In this document: positions 44,744-53,893 of the stretch, piece after piece | How the letters are laid out: each line of letters opens with the position of its first letter | Numbering within the stretch: position 1 is the stretch's first letter | Source: UBA2988 sp965237965 | GTDB lineage: Bacteria; Gemmatimonadota; Gemmatimonadetes; Longimicrobiales; Gaopeijiaceae | Assembly: GCA_965237965.1 (NCBI GenBank) | Contig: CBDEGT010000001.1 | Coordinates: 310,001-374,000, forward strand | Reading direction: 5' to 3' | Length of the DNA stretch: 64,000 nucleotides | Notes under the pieces: generated by a model | What the model saw: the letters and a program-made list of their open reading frames with translations, nothing else | Told to the model about the DNA's origin: nothing | Databases searched by the model: none | Translations under genes and position numbers: made by a program

Positions 44744-47055
44744 TCAGAACCGAAACAGCCGTGTGAACTTGATCGCGAGAGAGCGGTTGAGCACTCCCGC
44801 GAGATCGGGCTTGCCCGGGGCGCCCTCCAGGCCGCTCGTGTCCCGGGCGTCTGTGTAGACCACGTAGAGGATCGTTCCCGGCTGCAGCTCCCAACGCCAC
44901 CGGACGTTGGTCTCCACGGTCTTGCTGCCTGAGTTGTATTGCAGCAGGGCGCTGACGAAGTTGCGGGGCGTGAGGGTGAGCGTGGGTCGCGCTCCGATGA
45001 GTGTGACCCGGAAGCTGTCGTCCTCCAACGTGACCCAGTCCAGGGAGACGCGAGGCTCCAGGCTGAATCGCGGGCCGAACTCCAACCGCCCGTTGTACCC
45101 CAGTCGTGTGCGGCGTCCGGTGTAGAAGCCCCCGTGGCTGGCGTTCACGTTGCCGCTCACCCAACGGTGGGAGCCCGCCTCGAAGCTCGCCGACACCTCG
45201 TGGAACCGGTAGCGGCCCGTCGGCACGAGCCGGCCGCCCGCTACGGGAAAGGGCTCAGCAAGAAACTCGAAATTCCGGGAATAGTCCGCGGACAGCACGT
45301 CACCGCTCTGGAACTCGACCCTAAGGCTGGCCCTTTCCTGCTGGGACTCAGCACGTCGGCCTCGGTCACGTAGTGGTCTAGCCCGGCCTCCAGGCTCACC
45401 CGCCTCACTGTCGGCACGGTCTCGGGCCGCCGGCTCAAGCGTCCCTGGACGAATGAGCGCAGGAAGCCGCTTCGTCGGAGCAGCCCGACCCCCGGATCGA
45501 ACCGGTCGTCCACCTTGAGCCGCTCCAGGCGCAGACCGTACCGGTCGGCGTCGTACTGCATCCGGGCCAGGTAGCTCACTCCGTCGGACACCTCCGCCGG
45601 GCCCTGGGTCCGGGCGTAGTAGCCCGTGAGCCAGAGGCCCTGCAGAGGGGAGAGATTGGCGTCCGCACCCCAGGCCAGGTTGGAGCCTTCGCCGTCCCGG
45701 GACCGTCGACGATAGGTCGCCAGAGTGCCGACGCTGCTCCGTTCGAAGACGTCCGACTTGACGCGGGCCACGGTGAAGTTGGCTCCCACCGCGCCGACGC
45801 CCTCCTCTTCGCCGGTCTGGATGTTCAGCGCGCCCATGGACACGGGACCCGCGCGGCCCATCAGCCGGCCCCCGCCCTCGATCGGGACCGGCCCCTCGGA
45901 AGCGAAGCCGATCCGGCGGCTATAGAAGAGAATCGGGGTAGGGTCGGGGCCACCCTGATTTGGACCGCCCCCGCCCGGAGCGCCCACGAAGTCGAACACT
46001 CCCTGACCCTCGAGGAAGAAGTCCCGCTTCTCCGGAAATAGCAGGCTGAAGCGGCTGAGGTTCACCTGCTGCTCGTCGATCTCGACCTGCGCGAAGTCCG
46101 TGTTGTACGTGAGATCCAGCGTCATGCTGTTCGTAATCCCGTGGCTCGCGTCTACGCCCACGTCGGCGTCCAGGTCGCGCGAGACACCGGCGGGCCTGTC
46201 GGTGATGAGAGTCGAGATGACGTACGGTCGGAACTCCAGGTTCTGAGAGCCATCGGGAGCTTCCAAACCAACGAGGGTCGCGGCCGAGGCCAGCCGGAAG
46301 ACCCCGTTCCCGGCGAACGAGCGAGGAACCGGTGACAGGAGGCTGAACTCGTTCTTGGACCGCACCACCCGGTGCACGTTGATCCCCCATACCTGCTCGC
46401 GCCCCGGCGCGTAGCGGAGCGATTCGAACGGGATTGCCATCTCCGCAGTCCATCCTTCTTCGATCCGCTGGCTCCGCACGTCCCAGACCGTGTTCCAGTC
46501 GAAGTTGTTGGTGTTCTCGTCCAGGATGAGTCCGTCCCGCACGCCGCCCAGCGGGTTGGTCTGGAAGAAGAACGCTGTGCGCCGGTCCAGGAACGTGTCG
46601 AGGGCGATGATCACGTTGTCGTTCAGCCAGATGTTCCGGTTGTCCCGGCGCATTTCGTTGGCCACGATCTGATCCGGTCTGCTGTCCAGAGCACGGATCG
46701 CTACGTAGATGTTCCGGTCGTCGTACAACACCCAGACCTCGGTGTCTTCGGTGGCCGGAGAGCCATTGTCCGGATCCTGCTGGATGAACCCCGACGCTGG
46801 TTGGAACCTCTCGTAGACCGGCTCGTCCAAGGCGCCATCTAACCGCAGGGGCTCCTCCAGGCGCACGGCACGGATCGTGATCTCACCGTCGTCGCTCCGG
46901 ACGGCCGTGACGGGGGGTTTGGGGAGAGCGACGCGATCGGCTGTCCCGGACGGTACCGGAGGTTCCTCCTGTGCATTCGCGGGGTAGGCGGTCACCAGGG
47001 CCGCCAACAGGTATTGGACTCCCGCGAAGCTCCGGACCTGCGCGCCTACGCTCAT
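44744..47055 (-). pseudogene. DUF5916 family outer-membrane protein, frameshifted
   Basis: Paralogue of the gene at 27714. It has a signal peptide (VGAQVRSFAGVQYLLAALVT, ANA), carbohydrate-binding-like domain (VRLEEPLRLDGALDEPVYER), DUF5916 signature (DFAQVEIDEQQVNLSRFSLL, FPEKRDFFLEGQGVFDF) and C-terminal barrel strands ending in FTRLFRF. The first frame runs from 47055 to about 45350. The sequence then continues in another frame (ESQQERASLRVEFQSGDVLS) to the stop at 44744. A single small indel would rejoin them into about 770 residues, so a sequencing error or a very recent mutation are both possible. Confidence 0.85.
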
Positions 47056-47324
47056 CTTGGGATGATGCCCTCCCAGGTGCCGCTCGCCCACGTACCTGAA
47101 GGAACCTTAGCCTTCGGATGACCTTGTAGACGCTTTCCACCATTTCGATCCCCGGGGACTCGGAGGGAGTCCAGGAGGCGGGTCAGGCTCCCGCTCGTGA
47201 CGGCAGGCGGCTTCCGTACAGCTCGGACGCGGCCACGGCAGAAGTGCTCTAAGGCCGTACCAGTGCAAGCGTTCGGCTACGGGCAGTTACGGGGGGATAC
47301 GGGAGAAAACAAGGCCCGATAGGG

Positions 47325-47379
47325 CTTGAAAACCGGCGGGCGCAAGCCCACGTGGGTTCGAATCCCACCCCCTCCGCTC
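47325..47379 (+). repeat. 3' half of tRNA-Ser(UGA), probable attachment-site copy 2
   Basis: The same 55 bases as 20584-20638 with two C/T differences in the variable arm (GGGCGCAAGCCC here, GGGTGTAAGCCC there). The sequence upstream of the anticodon loop is unrelated to a tRNA. Together with copy 1 it brackets 26.7 kb. The core-like phosphate genes start immediately after it. Confidence 0.8.
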
Positions 47380-47402
47380 AGAATGATGCCGTAGCCGTCG
47401 CC

Positions 47403-48092
47403 TTACGAGTCCTCTCCGGGGTCCAGCACCTTCTCGTCGTAGTAGTCGAGTTTGTGGAGCGGCATGACGACGCCGGACAGAATGTTCAGCAGGTGCGCTT
47501 CGATCCGCTTGTAGTATCGGGCACCGAGCACCATCGATGTCGTCGTCGCTGCATCGTAAGTGCTCCTCGCGACCGTCGCGATGAGCTCGTCGCAGCGCCG
47601 GTTGACTTTGCGCCCCTTCTTGATCAGCCCGATCGCCCTCTTGCCGTCGGAGGCGGCGAACACCTCACTCACCGCTCCGAACGTCGCCTCCGCCGCGCTT
47701 CGAATCCCGCGTAACTCGACGCCGTTGCGGTCATCCGGGATGGCTGCGCCACCCTCGTGGAGGATCTCGGCAACGTTCGTTCCGTAGTCGCCGAGCCTCT
47801 CCACGTCCTTGACGAGGCTCATCAACAGAAGACAGTACGGGACGTGGGAGGGGTCCCTGTTAAGAGTCAGGTGCGCGATCACCTCTTTGCGGATCTCCCG
47901 TTCGAGCTTGTTGATCTGCACGTCACGTTTCGAGAGCTCGGTAGGGTGGTTCCCTCCCTCCGTCTCCTTGAAGAAGATGCGCCCGGCGTCGAGCGTCAGG
48001 TCGTACGACAGCGCCAACATCTCGCTGAAGTCGCGGCCCATACGCGCGAGCGTGTCCTTGGAGCGAAACAGATTGAACAGTTTCTTGATCAT
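47403..48092 (-). CDS. PhoU-domain protein
   Basis: A 229-residue all-helical cytosolic protein with two PhoU-type helical bundles, for example INKLEREIRKEVIAHLTLNR and LLLMSLVKDVERLGDYGTNV with the conserved Asp/Glu residues for metal binding. The start MIKKLFNLF at 48092 is chosen over an in-frame start 45 bases upstream, which would overlap the cotransporter. The preceding gene on the same strand is a Na/Pi cotransporter 10 bases away, so this protein probably regulates that transporter. Confidence 0.88.
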   Translation of the reverse strand: MIKKLFNLFRSKDTLARMGRDFSEMLALSYDLTLDAGRIFFKETEGGNHPTELSKRDVQINKLEREIRKEVIAHLTLNRDPSHVPYCLLLMSLVKDVERLGDYGTNVAEILHEGGAAIPDDRNGVELRGIRSAAEATFGAVSEVFAASDGKRAIGLIKKGRKVNRRCDELIATVARSTYDAATTTSMVLGARYYKRIEAHLLNILSGVVMPLHKLDYYDEKVLDPGEDS

Positions 48093-48102
48093 AATGCCTT
48101 CC

Positions 48103-49311
48103 CTATCCCAGCGTCTCGTTAAGAATAGCGAATACAACGGGAATGGCGTAGAAGAGGCCGACGACGTAAACGATGGCCCAAGCCTTCGACTCCACGGCCA
48201 CGTCAGCGAGCTTGCGCGCGAGACGCAACGGGATTCGTCGAATCGGCGGGAAAGGATAGATCAGCAGCGTGCCCGAGAGATTGAACAGGAGGTGGACCAA
48301 GGCGATGCTGAGACCGGCCGCCGCGTTGACATCCGTCGCGGCTAGGGCGGCGAGAAGCGCGGTGACGGTGGTCCCGATGTTCGCTCCCAGAGTGACCGGA
48401 AACGCCTGCTCGAGCTTGAGCACGCCCGCGCCCGCGAGCGGCACGAGCAGGGACGTAGTGATCGAGCTCGACTGCACCATGACCGTGGCGACGGCCCCTA
48501 CGATGATCGCGAACAGAGCATGCCGAGCCAGTGCGCGGGAGACCAGCGACTCCATGCGACTCTGCATCGACGAACGCATGACCGCCACGATCGCCAGCAA
48601 GGTGGCAAAGATGAGTGCTCCACTCAGCAGGATGTAGAAGACCGCCGCCAACCGCTCGGTCGGGAGCAGCGCGTGGAGTGCCGCCTCGATCGGTATGCCC
48701 CCCGCCTTGATCGCGCCTTTGATGGGGCTTTCGTAGTTGCCGCCGCCGACGCCCGAGAACAGGTCGGTCAACGCGACGGCAGACCGCTGTAGGTACCCCG
48801 TTGCCATCTCCAGGGGAAGGAGGACGAGGACCGCCAGATAGTTGAAGAAATCGTGAACCGTGGCCACGCTGAACGCCCGGCGGAACTCCTCCTTGCGGCC
48901 CATGTGGGCGAGCGAGGCGATCGTGTTCGTCACTGTGGTGCCGATATTGGCGCCCATGATCAACGGTACCGCGTTGGCCACCGGAATCGGGTTCTCGGGC
49001 GCGGCGACCAGCCCCACGATCATGGCGGTCGTGACCGAGGAGCTTTGAACGAGCGTAGTGGCGAGAACGCCGATCATGAGGCTGACGAACGGGTTCTCCG
49101 TTGCCGCGAAGAACGAGTCCAGCACGCCCTCGCCGAGGGCGCGGAAACCGGCGCCCAGGCCGTTGACCGCGACGAGGAAGACGTACAGGAGCGCGATCAC
49201 GACCACCGCTCGGAACAGCGGGTGCTCCCTCCACGGCGTCGGACTTCCGATGAGGGGCAAGCGCGTCGACGACACTTGCGGCCGGTGTTTCGCGTCAATC
49301 GGCGCGGGCAT
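48103..49311 (-). CDS. Na+/phosphate cotransporter (NptA/PNaS type)
   Basis: Inner-membrane sodium-dependent phosphate importer or exporter, about 402 residues. It has the two inverted repeats of the family, each with the QSSS motif: ATTLVQSSSVTTAMIVG (about 90) and VATVMVQSSSITTSLLVPLA (about 285), each followed by GANIGTTVT. Eight or more membrane segments are visible. It forms an operon with the PhoU-like gene. The start at 49311 (MPAPIDAKHRPQ) is likely; MGCSR five codons upstream is possible. Confidence 0.92.
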   Translation of the reverse strand: MPAPIDAKHRPQVSSTRLPLIGSPTPWREHPLFRAVVVIALLYVFLVAVNGLGAGFRALGEGVLDSFFAATENPFVSLMIGVLATTLVQSSSVTTAMIVGLVAAPENPIPVANAVPLIMGANIGTTVTNTIASLAHMGRKEEFRRAFSVATVHDFFNYLAVLVLLPLEMATGYLQRSAVALTDLFSGVGGGNYESPIKGAIKAGGIPIEAALHALLPTERLAAVFYILLSGALIFATLLAIVAVMRSSMQSRMESLVSRALARHALFAIIVGAVATVMVQSSSITTSLLVPLAGAGVLKLEQAFPVTLGANIGTTVTALLAALAATDVNAAAGLSIALVHLLFNLSGTLLIYPFPPIRRIPLRLARKLADVAVESKAWAIVYVVGLFYAIPVVFAILNETLG

Positions 49312-49420
49312 GCGAGAACATCCCACGCGCCGACGATCGAGCGCAAGATCAGGCTACGCTGTACCCTGGTTCCGATCACCCTGCCGGATCACATCAGCTG
49401 CCGACTTGCCAGGAGCTTCC

Positions 49421-50266
49421 GTGTCCGACGTTTTGGGCCTCCGTCCCCCCGCCTCATCGTCCCACGCGCGTCGGGCCACGTACCGGGTCGTGTTCGAGCA
49501 CGATTCGGCATGGGGACGAGCCTTCGACGTCGCTCTCATCGCAGCGATCCTGGGCAGCGTGCTCGTGGTCATGCTGGAGAGCATCACAGCGGTTCGCCTC
49601 CAGCACGGCCCTCTCCTCAGGGGGCTCGAGTGGGGGTTCACGGTGGAGTACTTGATACGGTTGTGGTGCGTATCGCGTCCCCTCGGATACGCACGCAGCT
49701 TCTTCGGCGTCGTGGATCTTCTGGCGATCCTCCCCACCTATATATCGCTGTTGATCCCCGGGGGGCAGGTGCTCACCGTGGTTCGGGTTCTCCGTGTGCT
49801 GCGGATCTTCCGCATCCTGAAGTTGGCCCACTATGTCGGCGAAGCCCGCGTGCTTACACGGGCCCTCAAGGCCAGCCGGTACAAGATCACCGTGTTCATC
49901 TTCACGGTACTCGCGGTCGTCGTCATCGTGGGCTCCCTGATGTACCTCGTGGAGGGGCCGGCGTCGGGTTTCACGAGCATTCCGTTCGGCGCCTACTGGG
50001 GCGTCGTGACGCTGACCACGGTGGGGTTCGGGGACGTGACTCCGCAGACTCCGCTCGGCCAGGCGTTGGCTGCCGTCGTCATGATCCTCGGGTACGGCAT
50101 TCTCGCGGTGCCGACCGGGATCGTTACGGTGGAGCTGGCCAAAATCAGCCGTGAGGACACGACCGGGCAGCAGTGCGACGCGTGCGGTCGCCGGGGACAC
50201 GACGCCGACGCGCACCACTGCAAGTGGTGTGGTTCGTCCCTTGGCGAAGGGAGGGGAAAGGAGTGA
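49421..50266 (+). CDS. Voltage-gated-type potassium channel with C-terminal zinc ribbon
   Basis: A 281-residue six-helix ion channel. The GTG start at 49421 has AGGAG six bases upstream. Helix S4 has regularly spaced Arg residues (VVRVLRVLRIFRILKL), and the pore carries the filter TLTTVGFGD. After S6, the C-terminal 35 residues hold CDACGRRGHDADAHHCKWCG, a zinc-ribbon-like motif of two Cys pairs. It is divergent from the cotransporter gene. Confidence 0.9.
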   Translation: MSDVLGLRPPASSSHARRATYRVVFEHDSAWGRAFDVALIAAILGSVLVVMLESITAVRLQHGPLLRGLEWGFTVEYLIRLWCVSRPLGYARSFFGVVDLLAILPTYISLLIPGGQVLTVVRVLRVLRIFRILKLAHYVGEARVLTRALKASRYKITVFIFTVLAVVVIVGSLMYLVEGPASGFTSIPFGAYWGVVTLTTVGFGDVTPQTPLGQALAAVVMILGYGILAVPTGIVTVELAKISREDTTGQQCDACGRRGHDADAHHCKWCGSSLGEGRGKE

Positions 50267-50282
50267 GCCTGGCAGTTGCACG

Positions 50283-50783
50283 CGCGTGAACATCATCCGC
50301 TACAACGCGGAGGGTGAGTTCGTCTCTGAGTTCGGATCGGTCGGGAGCGGCCCCGGACAGTTCGACTTGATCCACGGAGTAACCGTGGACCGCGACTATC
50401 GTATCTACGTGGCCGACCGCAACAACAACCGGATCCAGGTCTTCACGGAGGACGGCGAGTACATCGAGGAATGGCCCGACATCTCCGATCCAGTCACCAT
50501 CTTCATCGACGAGAGCGACGGAGTCTGGGTCGTCTCCGCGGTACTGAACCGGATTCTCAAGTACAACACCGACGGCGTGCTCCAGAACTACTTCGGTGCG
50601 TACGGTGGGACCCGAGGTGGCTTCCCCGGGGGCCTCGCCCGTCCCCATCATATGACGGTCGATCCGGCAGGAAATGTCTACGCCGCGAGCTACGACGGTC
50701 CCTGGCTGAACAAGTTTACGCCCCGGCCGGGGGCCGATCCGAGCCGGCTCGTCGGCCAGCCGTTGTTCATCGAGGATCAGTAG
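50283..50783 (+). pseudogene. NHL-repeat protein, C-terminal fragment
   Basis: About 166 residues of NHL beta-propeller (IIRYNAEGEFVSEFGSVGSG, IYVADRNNNRIQVFTEDGEY) ending TPRPGADPSRLVGQPLF. It closely resembles the C-terminal half of the lipoprotein at 51079-52203. The frame has no signal peptide or proper start: homology begins just after the ion-channel stop, so the 5' half was lost. Confidence 0.72.
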
Positions 50784-50827
50784 CTGCGCACCGGCTGCCG
50801 TCGCGTGTCGCGATGGCCGTAGCTTTC

Positions 50828-50867
50828 CCGGGGGCGTCACGGGCGTTTACGCCCGTGACGCCCCCGG
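50828..50867. terminator. Strong hairpin, probable terminator
   Basis: CCGGGGGCGTCACGGGCG pairs perfectly with CGCCCGTGACGCCCCCGG around a TTTA loop. There is no T-run, so it may stop transcription only with help, or act as an RNA-stabilising end. It lies 45 bases after the NHL fragment. Confidence 0.6.
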
Positions 50868-51078
50868 TGTATTCTGCGTTCCAGGACAAGCACTTATGTG
50901 ATCCGCAGGGCCAGGCCGTGCCGTGTCCCGCTGATGCGGGCGCTGGGGCGGGCTTCGACCGGCTGGCAGGGAACGGGCCATCACCCTCACCTTGTGCCCC
51001 GCGCTAGGCGCCCTTCGCGATTTCCGCCCTTCAGACTCGACCCGCTTCGACCGGAAGCCCAATTCGGGAGCACGCACT

Positions 51079-52203
51079 ATGAAACTCAAACGCATTGGCA
51101 TGGCCCTCGTTCTCGCGGCATTTCTTACGGGATGCTCGGGCGGGGACCAGGCGGCCTCCATGAGCGGTTCCATGGCGGTGGGCGGTGACGGCCGGAACGG
51201 TGAGTACATCCCCGCGGCGGACTGGTGGAAGCTGGCCCCCAACCACGACGACACCTGGGGCTGGGGTGACATGGGCAGCGTGTCCGCGATCGATCCGGAC
51301 CGGGTGTTTGGGGTCACCTGGGGCGACAAGAACGACGCGGGCGAGCTCCGGACGCCCACCTCGAACATGGTGGCGGTGGCCAACCGGAACGGCGAGATCA
51401 TCGAAGTCTGGACCCAGTGGGACTCGATCCTCGAAACGCCGCATGCGGTGTACGTCGATCCCTACGACCCGGCGATGCCCGTCTGGGTGGTGGAGCGGGG
51501 CGCCCGCGGCCCCTTCATGCAGGTGCTCAAGTTCAGCAACGACGGTGAGGAGCTGCTGCTCCGCATCGGCGACACGCCGATCCCGGAGAGTCGTGACGAA
51601 GCCCAATCGAGGACGCCCGGCCCCTACCAGTACGGCCAGCCCGCGGTGCTCGCCTTCTACCCGGACGGCGACTTCCTGCTGGGGGACGGCTACTGGAACT
51701 GCCGGGTGGTCCGCTACAACGCCCAGGGAGAGTATCTCTCTGAGTTCGGCTCGTGCGGCGACGGCCCCGGCGAGTTCAGCACCGTGCACGGGCTCGGCAT
51801 CGATCGGGACGGCCGCATCTATGTGGCCGACCGCGCCAACAACCGCATGCAGGTCTTCGAGGAGGACGGGACCCACGTCGCCGTGTGGCCCGACATCGCG
51901 AGCCCGGCCTGCGTGTGGGTGGATGAGAACAACACGGTCTGGGTGTGCGGGCGCACGACCAACCGCATGCTCCAGTACGACACGGAGGGCCACCTGCTAT
52001 CCCACTGGGGCACCTACGGCGGAACGTCGGGCGGCTTCGACGGCGGTAGCGGTGGCTTCCATCGTCCCCACGGGATGTCCGTGGACCGGGAGGGGAACTT
52101 CTACATGGCCAATTGGGACGCCGGGACGGTGGGCAAGCACACGCCCAAGCCCGGCGCGGATCCGTCCAAGCTGGTGGGACGGCTGATGCGGCCACAAAAC
52201 TAG
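51079..52203 (+). CDS. NHL-repeat lipoprotein
   Basis: A 374-residue protein with lipoprotein signal MKLKRIGMALVLAAFLTGC (lipobox LTGC). The propeller blades have NHL-type repeats, for example GRIYVADRANNRMQVFEEDG and VRYNAQGEYLSEFGSCGDGP. The ATG at 51079 is set by the signal peptide; the open frame extends further upstream without coding character. Such proteins are predicted to act at the outer membrane or periplasm, often as binding scaffolds. The specific role is unknown. A truncated relative precedes it. Confidence 0.8.
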   Translation: MKLKRIGMALVLAAFLTGCSGGDQAASMSGSMAVGGDGRNGEYIPAADWWKLAPNHDDTWGWGDMGSVSAIDPDRVFGVTWGDKNDAGELRTPTSNMVAVANRNGEIIEVWTQWDSILETPHAVYVDPYDPAMPVWVVERGARGPFMQVLKFSNDGEELLLRIGDTPIPESRDEAQSRTPGPYQYGQPAVLAFYPDGDFLLGDGYWNCRVVRYNAQGEYLSEFGSCGDGPGEFSTVHGLGIDRDGRIYVADRANNRMQVFEEDGTHVAVWPDIASPACVWVDENNTVWVCGRTTNRMLQYDTEGHLLSHWGTYGGTSGGFDGGSGGFHRPHGMSVDREGNFYMANWDAGTVGKHTPKPGADPSKLVGRLMRPQN

Positions 52204-52291
52204 CGTTCTGAAGTCACCAGCCCCGGATGGCGCCTCGGGGCGGCAGCGTGCTGCCGCTCTCGAGGCGTCGTTCGCGTGATCGGGGGAAGCC

Positions 52292-53539
52292 ATGAGTCCG
52301 GCGGTTGTTTCGGTGGTCGCGCTGGTGATCGCGATCGTGCTCTCGATCGTGACTCGCGTCAACGTCGGGCTGATCGCGATCGCGTTCGCCTGGCTGGTCG
52401 CCGTGTACGTAGCCGACCTGGGGGCGGCAGCCGTGGTCGGTGGCTTCCCGAGTTCGCTGTTTCTCACGCTGGCAGGCGTGACGCTCTTGTTCGCGGCGGC
52501 CGAGGTCAACGGCACGCTGGAGCGTCTGGCGCACTCGGCGGCCCGGCTGGCGCGGGGCGACGCGCGCCTGATGCCGCTCCTGTTCTTCGGCATCGCGAGT
52601 CTGGTCTCGTCGGTCGGACCGGGCGCCATCTCGAGCGTGGCCCTGATCGTGCCGCTCGCGATGGTGATGGGCCACCGGGCGGGAGTGCCGCCGTTCCTTA
52701 CGGCCCTCATGGTCGCCAACGGCGCCAACGCGGGGAACCTCTCGCCCATTAGCTCGGTCGGGATCATCGCCAACAACGCGATGGGGAGCGCGGGGCTGGA
52801 GGGTCACGAGGGGAAGGTCTGGTTCGCCAACTTTGCCGCCCATGTCATCGTGGGAGTGGCCGCCTACCTGCTCCTGGGCGGATACAAGCTCGCGGGGTCG
52901 ACCTCGACGGTGCCCGATGTCGAAGCGGAGCGTCTGGACGGGAAGCAGCGCCTGACCGTCGCCGTGGTCGCAGCCTGGATCGTCGGTGTGCTGCTCTTCA
53001 AGATAAGCCTGGGACCCAGCGCGTTCGCTGCCGCGGTGATCCTGATCGGGGCGGGTGCGGTCGACGACGCGGTCGCGATCAGGCGGATGCCGTGGTCGGT
53101 GATTCTCATGGTCTGCGGCGTTACCGTGCTGATCTCGCTGCTCAACCTCACCGGTGGGATGGAGCTGTTCACCGGGCTGCTCGCGACCGTCGCGTCGCCC
53201 GGCACCGTGAATGCCTCGGTCGCGTTCGTGACCGGCACCATCTCGACCTACAGCAGCACCTCAGGCGTGGTCTTGCCAGCCTTCCTTCCTACGGTGCCGG
53301 GTCTGGTCGAGCAGGTCGGGGGCGGCGACCCACTCGCGGTGGCGCTCAGCATCAACGTGGGATCGTCGCTCGTGGACGTATCGCCTCTGTCCACGCTCGG
53401 GGCACTCTGCCTGGCCGCCCTGCCGGCGAGCGGATCCGCGCCAAAGCTCTTCCGACAGCTCTTCATCTGGGGGCTGTCGATGGCCGTGGTGGGCGCGATT
53501 CTCTGTCAGCTCTTCGCGGGCGTGCTGGCGGGCGGCTAG
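52292..53539 (+). CDS. SLC13/MatC-type permease
   Basis: A 415-residue inner-membrane transporter with about 11 membrane segments. The N-terminal 150 residues have the MatC-type dicarboxylate carrier layout, including SSVGPGAISSVALIVPLAMV and VANGANAGNLSPISSVGIIA, and the repeat near the C-terminus (INVGSSLVDVSPLSTLGALC) has the Ser-Pro signature of the ion-transporter superfamily. The substrate is probably a dicarboxylate, but this is by family only. Confidence 0.85.
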   Translation: MSPAVVSVVALVIAIVLSIVTRVNVGLIAIAFAWLVAVYVADLGAAAVVGGFPSSLFLTLAGVTLLFAAAEVNGTLERLAHSAARLARGDARLMPLLFFGIASLVSSVGPGAISSVALIVPLAMVMGHRAGVPPFLTALMVANGANAGNLSPISSVGIIANNAMGSAGLEGHEGKVWFANFAAHVIVGVAAYLLLGGYKLAGSTSTVPDVEAERLDGKQRLTVAVVAAWIVGVLLFKISLGPSAFAAAVILIGAGAVDDAVAIRRMPWSVILMVCGVTVLISLLNLTGGMELFTGLLATVASPGTVNASVAFVTGTISTYSSTSGVVLPAFLPTVPGLVEQVGGGDPLAVALSINVGSSLVDVSPLSTLGALCLAALPASGSAPKLFRQLFIWGLSMAVVGAILCQLFAGVLAGG

Positions 53540-53543
53540 AGGA

Positions 53544-53768
53544 CTAGTCGGCCCCCGAGGCATCGACCGCGGCGCGCGCCCCGATGAAGCCGATCCTCGA
53601 GTGGGTGCCGTCGCAGAACGGCTTGTTCGTCGATCCGCCGCACCGACATAGCGAATAGCCGCCGGGCTTGGGAGGCTGGACCGGATTTCCCAGGTGATCG
53701 AAGAGGGGAACGTCGCCCTCCACCCGGTAGGGTCCATTCTCCCGGATCGTGATCTTCGGTTCGCTCAC
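53544..53768 (-). CDS. CDGSH iron-sulphur domain protein
   Basis: A 74-residue protein binding one 2Fe-2S cluster through three Cys and one His: LCRCGGSTNKPFCDGTHSRIGF. Short single-motif bacterial members of the mitoNEET group have this length. It converges with the permease gene, four bases apart. Confidence 0.92.
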   Translation of the reverse strand: MSEPKITIRENGPYRVEGDVPLFDHLGNPVQPPKPGGYSLCRCGGSTNKPFCDGTHSRIGFIGARAAVDASGAD

Positions 53769-53893
53769 GTCACCTCGCTGGTTGCGGAATTGCGATGAGG
53801 CAGACCCCGGTGGGCGCGGCGTGGTTCCGAAATGCTAGATTAGGCTTCTCGTCTCGCTAGATGGTGGTTTCCCATGCAGGAGGATGGTCGGAC

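Noticed and set aside
20640..47320. An integrase for the tRNA-Ser bracketed region
   Set aside because: No tyrosine or serine recombinase was found inside the interval. The island interpretation rests on the repeats only.
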